A DNA stretch of 64,000 nt from positions 248,001 to 312,000 of the forward strand of contig NZ_JACHGO010000003.1 of the NCBI RefSeq assembly GCF_014202345.1, in the 5' to 3' direction. The translations under genes were made by a program, and so were the position numbers. This stretch comes from Desulfovibrio intestinalis. GTDB lineage: Bacteria > Desulfobacterota > Desulfovibrionia > Desulfovibrionales > Desulfovibrionaceae. Below are positions 1 through 7,075 of this stretch, in pieces; the stretch's first letter is position 1; every line of letters starts with the position of its first letter. The notes under the pieces were generated by a model. It made no database searches. It saw only the letters and a list, made by a program, of their open reading frames with translations, and was not told where the DNA came from.

Positions 1-179
1 GCATTCTGATGGAGCCGGGCGGTGCGGTGAAAGCCCTGGCTGCTGGCAGGTTGTCTGACGTAGCCCCAACGCTTCTGGCCCTGTGGGGACTGAAGCCTTC
101 ATCCCCCATGACGGGGCGTAATCTGGCCCTGGACAGCGATGCCGCGGATCAGGCGCACAAGGAGGCCGTCCGTGGCTGA
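1..179 (+). CDS. gpmI: 2,3-bisphosphoglycerate-independent phosphoglycerate mutase, C-terminal fragment
   Basis: The window opens inside this gene. The frame starting at base 3 reads to a TGA at 177-179 and gives about 58 residues, including LSDVAPTLLALWGLKP and PMTGRNL. This is the usual C-terminal signature of the cofactor-independent phosphoglycerate mutase (alkaline phosphatase superfamily), which interconverts 3- and 2-phosphoglycerate in glycolysis. The catalytic Ser and metal ligands lie upstream, outside the window, so identification rests on the tail alone. The next gene starts inside its last codons, so the two are probably co-transcribed. Confidence 0.75.
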   Translation, partial: ILMEPGGAVKALAAGRLSDVAPTLLALWGLKPSSPMTGRNLALDSDAADQAHKEAVRG

Positions 180-414
180 GCGTAAGAGACCCATCGAGCC
201 TGTGGCTCCTGATGGCATGGAAATTCTTTTTTTCTATCAGTGCCCCGGCTGTGGCAAGCATGTGCCGCAGGCCAGCCCCACCGAGCCGCGTATGGTGCGC
301 TGCCCCGGCTGCGGAGAGGGTTTTCCCATCATTCCCGTGGACGAACACAGCTTGCACTATGTGCGTATTATGCTGGCGGAGGGAAAGGCAGCCGCTGACC
401 CGGATTTTTTGTAG
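172..414 (+). CDS. small zinc-ribbon protein, function unknown
   Basis: The product is 80 residues from a GTG start. An upstream in-frame ATG at 139 exists, but an AAGGAGG at 159-165 sits 6 bases before the GTG at 172, which decides the start. The start overlaps the gpmI stop by 8 bases, suggesting translational coupling. Two CPGCG knuckles (CPGCGKH and CPGCGEGF), about 20 residues apart, form a probable zinc ribbon. No catalytic motif is visible. I do not recognise a named family; a role in protein or nucleic acid contact is only inference. Confidence 0.65.
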   Translation: MAERKRPIEPVAPDGMEILFFYQCPGCGKHVPQASPTEPRMVRCPGCGEGFPIIPVDEHSLHYVRIMLAEGKAAADPDFL

Positions 415-477
415 TACAAGAAACTGTCCTGACAAAACTTTTGGCTGAAAATTTTCAGCGCCGAAAGGATTGATGAA

Positions 478-513
478 AAACCCGGTTGTTGCCTACGCAA
501 TAGCCGGGTTTTT
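478..513 (+). terminator. rho-independent terminator after the zinc-ribbon gene
   Basis: An AAACCCGG...CCGGGTTT stem with an internal partly paired section (TTGTTGC/GCAATAG) is followed by T residues. It lies about 65 bases past the stop at 414 and would end the gpmI transcript before porin 1. Confidence 0.75.
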
Positions 514-587
514 GGTATGTGTCATTTGAATGGAAATGCTGCTGCTGTACGATGTCGCGAGCGGTAAAAAAATTTTTACGAAAAATC

Positions 588-616
588 TTGCTAATGGTCA
601 TGAATCCGTGTAAAAA
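588..616 (+). promoter_or_regulatory. candidate sigma-70 promoter of porin 1
   Basis: TTGCTA (588-593) and TAAAAA (611-616) are separated by 17 bases, 66 bases before the porin ATG. The match to consensus is moderate and no start site is known. Confidence 0.4.
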
Positions 617-681
617 GACTTTCAACCTAAATGTAGGTATTGAGTTTTTCTTGTGGGATGATTTAAACGAGAGGAAGGGCT

Positions 682-2217
682 ATGAAACGCATCTGTACAC
701 TTCTTTTGGCCGCCAGCATGCTGCTTGGCGCTGCCACCGGCGCCAGCGCCATTGATTTCAAGGCGAAGGGCCAGTGGCTCATGGGCTTCGGCGTGGGCGA
801 CGCCAACCCCATCAAGCAGTACCGCGACAAGGGCGCCAGCAGCCAGACCAAGTCCAATAGCGACGACCAGTTTCAGGCCGCTCAGCGCCTCCGTCTGCAG
901 TTGGATGCCGTGGCTTCCGAATCCCTGTCCGGCACCGTGTACTTCGAAATCGGCACGGCTCAGTGGGGCAAAGCTGATAATGGCGCCGCCCTCGGTGCTG
1001 ACGGCTCCAACCAGATCAAGCTGAAGCGCGCCTACATTGACTGGGCTGTGCCGGATACCGACGCCAAGGTGCGTATGGGCATCCAGGGCGTGGCCCTGCC
1101 CAACGTGGCCGGTGGCTCCGCTGTTATGGATACCGACGTAGCCGGTATCACCGTCAACTACAAGTTCAACGAAAACGTTGCGCTGACCGCTCTGTGGGCC
1201 CGCCCCCTGAACGACAACTATGTTGACAACGACAACACCAAGAAGAACAACTATCTTGACAACATGGATCTGTTCAGCCTGATGATGCCCCTGACCTTTG
1301 ACGGCGTGAACGTCACCCCCTGGGTCATGTACGGCATGGTCGGCAAGAATGCCCTGAAGAGCGGTTGGAACAAAGATATCAGCGCTTATGACAGCGTGGG
1401 CACCAGCGACGGCAATCTGCCCTTCTCGCTGCGTCCTTATCCCGGCATTGGCGCCACCAACAATGGTATCGGCAGCACCGGCAACGAATACGGCTCCGCC
1501 TTCTGGGCTGGCCTGCCTGTTGCTATCACCCTGTGGGATCCGCTGAACATCGAACTGGACATCAACTACGGTTACATGCAGAGCATGGGCCGCTTTGATG
1601 CCATCAAAAATAATGGCGATGTGAAGCGCTCCAGCACCGAACGTCAGGGCTGGCTTGCCAAAGCCCTGGTGGAATACAAGCTTGACTGGGCTGTGCCCGG
1701 CATCTTCGGCTGGTACGCTTCCGGCGACGACGGTAACCCGAAGAACGGTTCGCAGCGCATGCCTTCCGTTGCTGCTTCCGGCAACTTCACCTCCTTCATC
1801 GGTGATGGCAACATGGGCTGGGTTCGTCAGGACTACTCCCTGACCTATGACGGCACCTGGGGTATCGGCGCTCAGTTGCGCGACATGAGCTTCCTCGAAG
1901 ACCTGACGCACACCTTCCGCGTGGCCTACTGGGGCGGCACCAACAGCACCAGCATGGTCAAGTACATGAATGACGCCAAGTCCTGGTCTGACGGCTGGGG
2001 CAGCAACACCGGCCCTTACCTGACCACCAACGACGGTATGGTTGAATTCAACCTGGTGAACAGCTACAAGATCTACGAAAACCTCGAAATGAATCTTGAA
2101 CTGGACTACGTTATCAACTGCATGGATAACAGCACCTGGAAGAAAGCCAACGGCGGCGGCAGCTTCGACAAGCAGGATATGTGGAAGGCCCAGGTGGTCT
2201 TCGCATACAGCTTCTAA
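682..2217 (+). CDS. outer-membrane porin, Desulfovibrio major porin family (copy 1)
   Basis: The product is 511 residues. A signal peptide occupies about residues 1-23 (MKRICTLLLAASMLLGAATG, then ASA cleavage), and the mature protein begins IDFKAKGQW. The rest alternates short hydrophobic/aromatic strands with Asn/Asp/Gly-rich turns and ends in a terminal phenylalanine (VVFAYSF), the C-terminal beta-barrel signal for outer-membrane insertion. These features match the abundant homotrimeric porin of Desulfovibrio. The role is diffusion of small solutes across the outer membrane. An AGGAAGGGC lies 5-8 bases before the ATG. It is monocistronic, with its own promoter candidate and terminator. A second copy lies at 19361-20890; N- and C-termini are near-identical but central loops differ. 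Confidence 0.9.
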   Translation: MKRICTLLLAASMLLGAATGASAIDFKAKGQWLMGFGVGDANPIKQYRDKGASSQTKSNSDDQFQAAQRLRLQLDAVASESLSGTVYFEIGTAQWGKADNGAALGADGSNQIKLKRAYIDWAVPDTDAKVRMGIQGVALPNVAGGSAVMDTDVAGITVNYKFNENVALTALWARPLNDNYVDNDNTKKNNYLDNMDLFSLMMPLTFDGVNVTPWVMYGMVGKNALKSGWNKDISAYDSVGTSDGNLPFSLRPYPGIGATNNGIGSTGNEYGSAFWAGLPVAITLWDPLNIELDINYGYMQSMGRFDAIKNNGDVKRSSTERQGWLAKALVEYKLDWAVPGIFGWYASGDDGNPKNGSQRMPSVAASGNFTSFIGDGNMGWVRQDYSLTYDGTWGIGAQLRDMSFLEDLTHTFRVAYWGGTNSTSMVKYMNDAKSWSDGWGSNTGPYLTTNDGMVEFNLVNSYKIYENLEMNLELDYVINCMDNSTWKKANGGGSFDKQDMWKAQVVFAYSF

Positions 2218-2256
2218 GCTACGCACCCTTGCCGAAAGGCAAGCAATTATGACTTC

Positions 2257-2285
2257 AAAGGGAGGCTTCGGCCTCCCTTTTTTGT
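2257..2285 (+). terminator. terminator of porin 1
   Basis: AAAGGGAGGC-TTCG-GCCTCCCTTTTTT: a 10-pair stem, a TTCG tetraloop and a T run, 40 bases past the porin stop. A canonical intrinsic terminator. Confidence 0.92.
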
Positions 2286-2616
2286 GTTTTTTGCAGCAAA
2301 ACAATAAAGCGGTTTCGGGGCGTGTCGTCTTTGAAAATAATATGCCCTGTGCCTGCGGTTTACAGCGAAGCGCAAACTGTCCCTTGTGGTAAACTTTCTG
2401 CTCCGCTTAAGGCGATTTGAAGCTACCGGCATTTCACTGGCCAAGGCATTTGGCTTGCTTTGTTGGTAAAAAAGCATCTGCTGCAAAGGGCAAAGGGAAG
2501 TAGCGTGGTTTATGAAGATAAGCATGCAGCGCGTACGTGTGTTTATTGACAAAAATGAATACAGTGAAGCCAATTACCTATGCTGAGTTTGGTGCTCGCG
2601 CGTACACACGTTGAAA

Positions 2617-2644
2617 GGCCTCCATCAGAAGATGGATGCCTTTT
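2617..2644 (+). terminator. terminator-like hairpin
   Basis: GGCCTCCATC-AGAA-GATGGATGCC with one mismatch, followed by TTTT. No annotated gene precedes it on the plus strand, so it may end an unannotated transcript from about 2540. Confidence 0.4.
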
Positions 2645-2798
2645 CTTTGGATAACCATCAGACTTGGAGTGATTGTATTTTTCCTCTTTTGAAGTGCCGC
2701 TTCGTTGTCAGGAGGGGGTAGAAATTGAGGCAGCAATGCCGCACGGGTCTATGTGAATTCCCTGCGGTTGCAACCCGCGCTATCAGATCCTGCCGGGA

Positions 2799-2975
2799 TT
2801 ATTCTGATGGGGCAAAAACGGCACCCATCCGGGTATAGTACCAGAAGATATAGCGCCATGCCGCTTCCTCCAGAGAGTGGCCATCCATCAGCCTGTACAC
2901 AGACAGCGGAAAAGACGTGTGACACGGTGCGAAAATGGGCAGGTTCAGCATTTTTTCCGTCAACAGGGCCAAGTC
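2799..2975 (-). pseudogene. possible 3' remnant of a degraded gene
   Basis: On the minus strand, 58 sense codons run from just after an in-frame TGA (2976-2978) to a TAA at 2799-2801. The composition is unusually protein-like: it contains SVYRLMDGHSLEEAAWRYIF and then WYYTRMGAVFAPSE. An overlapping minus-strand frame upstream reads THNYIQHWYRQNYTPSHS. Together they suggest one gene broken by a frameshift or a stop. I do not recognise the family. It could also be a genuine 50-residue protein from an internal ATG, but the ribosome binding site is weak. Confidence 0.3.
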
Positions 2976-3065
2976 TCATCGGGCCAGGCGGTGCGGAGTG
3001 TGAAGGCGTGTAGTTCTGCCTGTACCAGTGCTGGATGTAATTGTGGGTGTCATGTTTTTTCACGA

Positions 3066-3107
3066 AACAAATCCGCCCGTCACTGATCTGTGACGGGCGG
3101 ATTTGTT
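3066..3107 (-). terminator. terminator of the pstSCA arm
   Basis: A perfect 18-base inverted repeat (AACAAATCCGCCCGTCAC and its complement) with a 6-base loop. It lies 48 bases past the pstA stop in the direction of transcription. A TTTGTTT tract follows on the minus strand. Confidence 0.8.
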
Positions 3108-3154
3108 GTAAAAGAACCGTGTAAAAGCGAAGCGGAAGAATAGCGTGAGGCAAC

Positions 3155-4075
3155 CTAGCGTTTACGCTGGAGACGGTCACGCAACAGAATGGCCACCAGG
3201 TTCATACCCAGCACCAGGAGCAGAAGCACAAGGCCTGTTCCGTATTGCAGGGGGCGAGTTTTGGCGATTTCCGTTCCGGCGGTGGCCAGTACATACATGT
3301 GGTAGGGCAGGGCCATGACAGAACTAAAAATGGAGTCCGGCGTTTTGGGGGTATAAAAAACTGCCGCCGTAAACATGATGGCCGCTGTTTCGCCCGCCGC
3401 CCGGGCCACGCCCAGAATGGCTCCGGTAAGCATACCGGGCAGCGCGCAGGGCAATACCACACGGCTGATGGTCTGCCATTTGGTTGCGCCAAGGGCGAGA
3501 GAGGCTTCGCGGTAGGTATCGGGAACGTTGCGCAGGGCTTCTTCCGCTGTGCCGATAATTACGGGCAGAGTCAGCACGGCAAGGGTAAGAACGCCTGAAA
3601 GAATGCTGACCCCAAAGCCGCAAAATGTCACAAAGAAGGACAGGCCAAAAAGGCCAAAGACCACTGAAGGCACGCCAGCCAGATTGTTGACCCCAAGGCG
3701 AACATAGCGGGCAAAGGCGTTGCGTTTGGCGTATTCGTGCAAATAAACCGCCGAGGCAACGCCCAGGGGAAAGGCCAGCAGCAAAGCACCCAGGGACAGG
3801 ATGGCCGTGCCAATGATGCAGGGCAGAATGCCGCCCTCGGTCATCATGTTACGGGGAGCCTGGCTGATGAATTCCCAACTGAGCGCGGGCAGGCCGTTAT
3901 AGAATAAAAAGCCGCATACGCCCAGGAGCACCAGCACGTTACAGGCAGCTATGCCGCGCAGAAACCAGAACATGACGTTTTGCGCGCGCCCTCGTGCCCT
4001 ACCGCTGGAAGGCAGTGTTACACGCGTTGGTGATTCGGGCTGTATGCCGTGCTGTGAAGATGATGCCTGTGACAT
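3155..4075 (-). CDS. pstA: phosphate ABC transporter permease PstA
   Basis: The product is 306 residues. After a polar N-terminal tail of about 33 residues come six predicted membrane segments and the inner-membrane transporter EAA loop, EASLALGATKWQTISRVVLP, which contacts the ATPase PstB. With PstC it forms the channel that moves phosphate from PstS across the cytoplasmic membrane. It lies 21 bases after the pstC stop, in one transcript with pstS and pstC. The partner ATPase gene pstB is not in this operon but in the divergent arm at 9067-9822. Confidence 0.95.
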   Translation of the reverse strand: MSQASSSQHGIQPESPTRVTLPSSGRARGRAQNVMFWFLRGIAACNVLVLLGVCGFLFYNGLPALSWEFISQAPRNMMTEGGILPCIIGTAILSLGALLLAFPLGVASAVYLHEYAKRNAFARYVRLGVNNLAGVPSVVFGLFGLSFFVTFCGFGVSILSGVLTLAVLTLPVIIGTAEEALRNVPDTYREASLALGATKWQTISRVVLPCALPGMLTGAILGVARAAGETAAIMFTAAVFYTPKTPDSIFSSVMALPYHMYVLATAGTEIAKTRPLQYGTGLVLLLLVLGMNLVAILLRDRLQRKR

Positions 4076-4096
4076 GATTTCTCCGTCCTGCTGATG

Positions 4097-4987
4097 CTAC
4101 AAACTTGAGGTTCCGGCCTGGCGGTGTTTTTCAGCTATGTGCCCGGCCAGCATATTGAAGGCCAGCGTAAGCAGAAACAACACAATGCCGATGGCGAAAA
4201 GAGCGTGGTAGTGCTCGCCGCGGAAGGGGGCTTCGGCCATTTCGGCGGCGATGGATGCGGGCATGGGCCGCACGGGGTCCAGCAGGGATGTGGGAATAAT
4301 TGCCGCGCCGCCTGCCACCATAAGCACCACCATTGTTTCGCCGATGGCCCGCGACATGCCCAGCATAACGGCGGTGCCGATACCGGAAAGTGCGGCGGGA
4401 ATAACCACGCGCACCGTGGTTTGCCAGCGGGTAGCGCCCAGCGCCAGCGACGCCTCGCGCAGGTCGCGCGGCACGCTGTACAGGGCGTCTTCAGATACGG
4501 AACAGATGGTAGGCACGCTCATGAAGGCCAGCACCAGCGAGGCGTTAAGCAGGTTCAAACCTGTGGCCGCTCCCAGATAGTCCTGTAGAAAGGGCGCTAA
4601 CACCACCATACCAAGAAAGCCCAGCACAACCGAAGGCAACGCGGCCAAAAGTTCCACAAAGGGCTTGATGATGCGCCGCACGCCAGGATGGGCGATTTCC
4701 GTCAGGTACACAGCAGTAAGAACGCCCAGAGGCACTGCCAGCAGTGACGAGAAAAACGTCACTGCAAGAGACGCCACCAGCAGTGGAAATATGCCGAAAA
4801 GCCCGGGATCTTCAGTGGGGTACCACAGGTTGCCAAAAAGAAAATCTATGGGCGAATAGTGCGCAAAGAGCGGCAGGCCTTCCATAAACAGGAATACGAC
4901 AATGCCGGCCAGAGCCAGCAGCGAACTGCCTGCCATGCCGGTGAGCGTGTAGTGAACCAGCTTTTCTTTCAGATCTCTGGAGCGCAT
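4097..4987 (-). CDS. pstC: phosphate ABC transporter permease PstC
   Basis: The product is 296 residues from the ATG at 4987 (MRSRDLKEKL). The frame is open further upstream to 5134, but an AGGAG 8 bases before 4987 and the family's usual N-terminus support the shorter form. Six membrane segments are predicted, with the EAA loop EASLALGATRWQTTVRVVIP near residue 210. It pairs with PstA as the membrane channel of the high-affinity phosphate importer. It follows pstS after a 231-base gap holding a strong hairpin at 5161-5206, which may reduce its expression relative to pstS. Confidence 0.95.
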   Translation of the reverse strand: MRSRDLKEKLVHYTLTGMAGSSLLALAGIVVFLFMEGLPLFAHYSPIDFLFGNLWYPTEDPGLFGIFPLLVASLAVTFFSSLLAVPLGVLTAVYLTEIAHPGVRRIIKPFVELLAALPSVVLGFLGMVVLAPFLQDYLGAATGLNLLNASLVLAFMSVPTICSVSEDALYSVPRDLREASLALGATRWQTTVRVVIPAALSGIGTAVMLGMSRAIGETMVVLMVAGGAAIIPTSLLDPVRPMPASIAAEMAEAPFRGEHYHALFAIGIVLFLLTLAFNMLAGHIAEKHRQAGTSSL

Positions 4988-5160
4988 GGGCCGTTCTCCT
5001 GACGCGCTAGCCGCGTCCATTGCACATATGTTGTATGACGGGGCAGGACGGGTGCGGTTTCCCGGCTGCCCCGCGCCATGCAGGAATTGCTCGCAAGGAT
5101 TGTTGAGCGTTTCCTCTTCAAAACATTCTGTCACGTTGCGCGTTGTTGAAACTGCGCCCC

Positions 5161-5206
5161 GAAATGGTTGCGAGGCGGAGCTGATCCGCCTTCAGGCAAC
5201 CATTTC
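5161..5206 (-). promoter_or_regulatory. intercistronic hairpin between pstS and pstC
   Basis: GAAATGGTTGC pairs perfectly with GCAACCATTTC, enclosing an inner AGGCGGA/TCCGCCT stem, starting 13 bases after the pstS stop. There is no T run, so it is more likely an mRNA-stabilising or partial attenuation element than a full terminator. Such a structure would favour PstS over the membrane subunits; that role is inferred. Confidence 0.65.
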
Positions 5207-5218
5207 GACGAGAAGGCT

Positions 5219-6067
5219 TTACTTCGTCAGGGGCACATAACCCACTTCAAGCACGTCCTTCTGGCCCTTGTCGGGGGCAAGCAGGTATTCCACAAATTCC
5301 TTCACCGTACCCTGGGGAGCGCCGTTGGTGAAGATGTAAAGTTCGCGGGCAATGGGCCACTGCTTGGAGATGGCGGTTTCCGCATTGGGGGTCACATTGT
5401 TGACCTTGAGGGGCTTGGTGGACTTGTCCACATAGCCGAGGCCCACATAACCGATGGCATTCTTGTTCTTGGAAACGGTCTGCACAACAGCGCCGTTGGA
5501 AGCCTGCATAAGGGCCTTGGGGCTCACGCGTTCCTTGTTCATGACCAGCTCTTCCCAGGATTCAAAGGTGCCGGAAGAGGTGTCGCGCGAAATGGCTACG
5601 ATCTGGGCGTCTTCGCCGCCAAGGTCTTTCCAGTTGGTGATCTTGCCGGAGAATATGTCGCGCAGCTGCTCGGTGGTGAGCGCGCCCACCTTGTTGCCGG
5701 GGTTGACCACGGGTACGATGGCGTCAATGGCGATGGCCGTGCGCAACGGGCTGACGCCGTTTTTGGCGGCGGCGTCTTTTTCCTTGTCCTTGATATCGCG
5801 CGAGCTCATGGCCACGTCGCACTGCTTTTCAATAAGGGCTTTGATGCCGTTGCCGGAGCCGCCGCCGGAAATGCTGATTTCCGTACCGGGGTGGGAGGCC
5901 ATGAAGGCTTCACCGGCTTTTTGCACAACAGGCAGTACCGTGGTGGAGCCGTTGATGGTGATCTGTTGGGCGGCCATGGCCGGGGCGCTGAGGCAAAGAA
6001 CGGTGACGGCGCAGGCAAGCAGCTTGCTGCTGTGACGGGTAATGCGGGATTTGAAGTCGAAAGACAT
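5219..6067 (-). CDS. pstS: periplasmic phosphate-binding protein PstS
   Basis: The product is 282 residues from MSFDFKSR. An in-frame ATG 11 codons upstream exists, but AGGAG lies 8 bases before the chosen start. A signal peptide runs to about residue 32 (CLSAPAMA, then AQQ). Phosphate-binding family motifs follow: ITINGSTTVLPV, SISGGGSGNGIKAL, the SSRDI segment and ISRDTSSGTFE. The mature protein captures phosphate in the periplasm and delivers it to PstC-PstA. It is the first gene of the leftward arm. A Pho-box-like repeat about 80 bases upstream implies PhoB activation under phosphate limitation. Confidence 0.95.
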   Translation of the reverse strand: MSFDFKSRITRHSSKLLACAVTVLCLSAPAMAAQQITINGSTTVLPVVQKAGEAFMASHPGTEISISGGGSGNGIKALIEKQCDVAMSSRDIKDKEKDAAAKNGVSPLRTAIAIDAIVPVVNPGNKVGALTTEQLRDIFSGKITNWKDLGGEDAQIVAISRDTSSGTFESWEELVMNKERVSPKALMQASNGAVVQTVSKNKNAIGYVGLGYVDKSTKPLKVNNVTPNAETAISKQWPIARELYIFTNGAPQGTVKEFVEYLLAPDKGQKDVLEVGYVPLTK

Positions 6068-6148
6068 TGGTCTTCTCCTGTTGTTATTACTCTGTGACAT
6101 TGGGTTTCGTGGCGGTTTTTCCCGCCGCGACTCCTTTTTGGCCTGCCT

Positions 6149-6168
6149 CTGTTACAAAATGATGACAG
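6149..6168 (-). promoter_or_regulatory. Pho-box-like PhoB site upstream of pstS
   Basis: On the minus strand the sequence reads CTGTCAT-CATT-TTGTAACAG. This is two 7-base half-sites with 4-base spacing, the layout of the known PhoB box (CTGTCAT N4 CTGTCAT). It lies in the divergent pstS/phoB spacer. A weaker half-site, TTGTAAC, occurs on the plus strand near 6254, close to phoB. Confidence 0.65.
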
Positions 6169-6324
6169 AAACAAGAAGACTGCGTGAAGCTGACAATTGC
6201 TTTTCAACCCCCTGTGGGGCATGGTTTTTTCAGTTTTAAGCGGCGTCACGCAATTGTAACAAATCCACCATCACATTGGCGCAAAGAGTCGGTGTACTCT
6301 GGCTGCGTCAGAGAGGTGTGAATT

Positions 6325-7002
6325 ATGGGTCAACAAATACTGATAGTTGAAGATGAAGCCGACATTCGTGAACTTCTGCGTTTCAATCTTGAGCGTGAAG
6401 GTTTCACCGTGTTGGAGGCCGCCGATGGTAACGAAGGGCTCAAACTGGCCCGGCACCATCTGCCCGATCTTATGTTGCTGGATGTAATGCTGCCCGGCCT
6501 GGACGGATTTGAAGTCTGCCGCCGCCTGGGGGCGCAATCGGAAACTGCCCATATTCCTGTCCTCATGCTCACTGCCAAGGGTGAAGAGATGGATCGGGTA
6601 GTGGGTTTGAGCCTTGGGGCTGACGACTATGTGGTCAAGCCCTTCAGCGTGCGCGAACTCATGCTGCGCATCAGGGCCGTATTGCGGCGTGGAGTACGAA
6701 GCAGCGAAAGCCCGGTGCTTGAGCGCCACGGCATACGGCTGCGCCCTGAAGCCCACACGGTTGAGGCTCAGGGTGAAGAGCTGCTGCTCACTGCTACGGA
6801 GTTTCGTCTGCTGGAAGACCTGCTGCGGCATGCGGGTTCAGTGCGTACACGCGAACAGCTTTTGAACAAGGTGTGGGGCTATTCTTTTGAAGGCTACGCC
6901 CGCACGGTGGATACGCATGTGCGCCGTCTGCGCGCCAAACTCGGCGATGCAGCCTCCATGCTGGAAACTGTACGCGGCGTCGGCTACAGAATCAAGGAGT
7001 AG
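6325..7002 (+). CDS. phoB: phosphate response regulator PhoB, OmpR family
   Basis: The product is 225 residues. The receiver domain (about 1-120) has the acidic pair EDE at 9-11, phospho-acceptor Asp53 (LLDVMLPGLDG) and the switch Lys in VVKPFS. The C-terminal winged-helix DNA-binding domain (about 130-225) contains TEFRLLEDLL and ends VRGVGYRIKE. It regulates phosphate-starvation genes as a dimer on Pho boxes. GAGAGGTG lies 7 bases before the ATG. It is divergent from pstS and followed after 73 bases by phoR. PhoB identity rests mostly on the pst neighbourhood. Confidence 0.93.
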   Translation: MGQQILIVEDEADIRELLRFNLEREGFTVLEAADGNEGLKLARHHLPDLMLLDVMLPGLDGFEVCRRLGAQSETAHIPVLMLTAKGEEMDRVVGLSLGADDYVVKPFSVRELMLRIRAVLRRGVRSSESPVLERHGIRLRPEAHTVEAQGEELLLTATEFRLLEDLLRHAGSVRTREQLLNKVWGYSFEGYARTVDTHVRRLRAKLGDAASMLETVRGVGYRIKE

Positions 7003-7075
7003 GCAATCCCGCACAGATACTTTCTGTGGCGGGCCTATAGCAAAGCAGGCGGCAAGGCCGCACTGGCAGGGAACT

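Larger units (their letters stand above)
2286..3065. other. gene-poor region with a possible small RNA and a decayed ORF
   Basis: About 780 bases without a convincing intact gene. At 2535-2609 a segment is bounded by the 8-base inverted arms ACGTGTGT and ACACACGT. It is followed by the hairpin at 2617-2640 with a short T run, which together could be a small RNA. On the minus strand at 2799-2975 lies a short ORF with protein-like composition, listed separately. Short overlapping ORFs on both strands elsewhere lack ribosome binding sites. Confidence 0.4.

Noticed and set aside
622-2304. 560-residue minus-strand ORF opposite porin 1 (also 19346-20896 plus strand opposite porin 2)
   Set aside because: Both are exact antisense shadows of porin genes. 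Their similar His/Val/Gly-rich composition comes from the porins' codon bias, and neither has a ribosome binding site.
5168-6097. 309-residue plus-strand ORF opposite pstS
   Set aside because: Antisense shadow; pstS has complete family motifs and a signal peptide.
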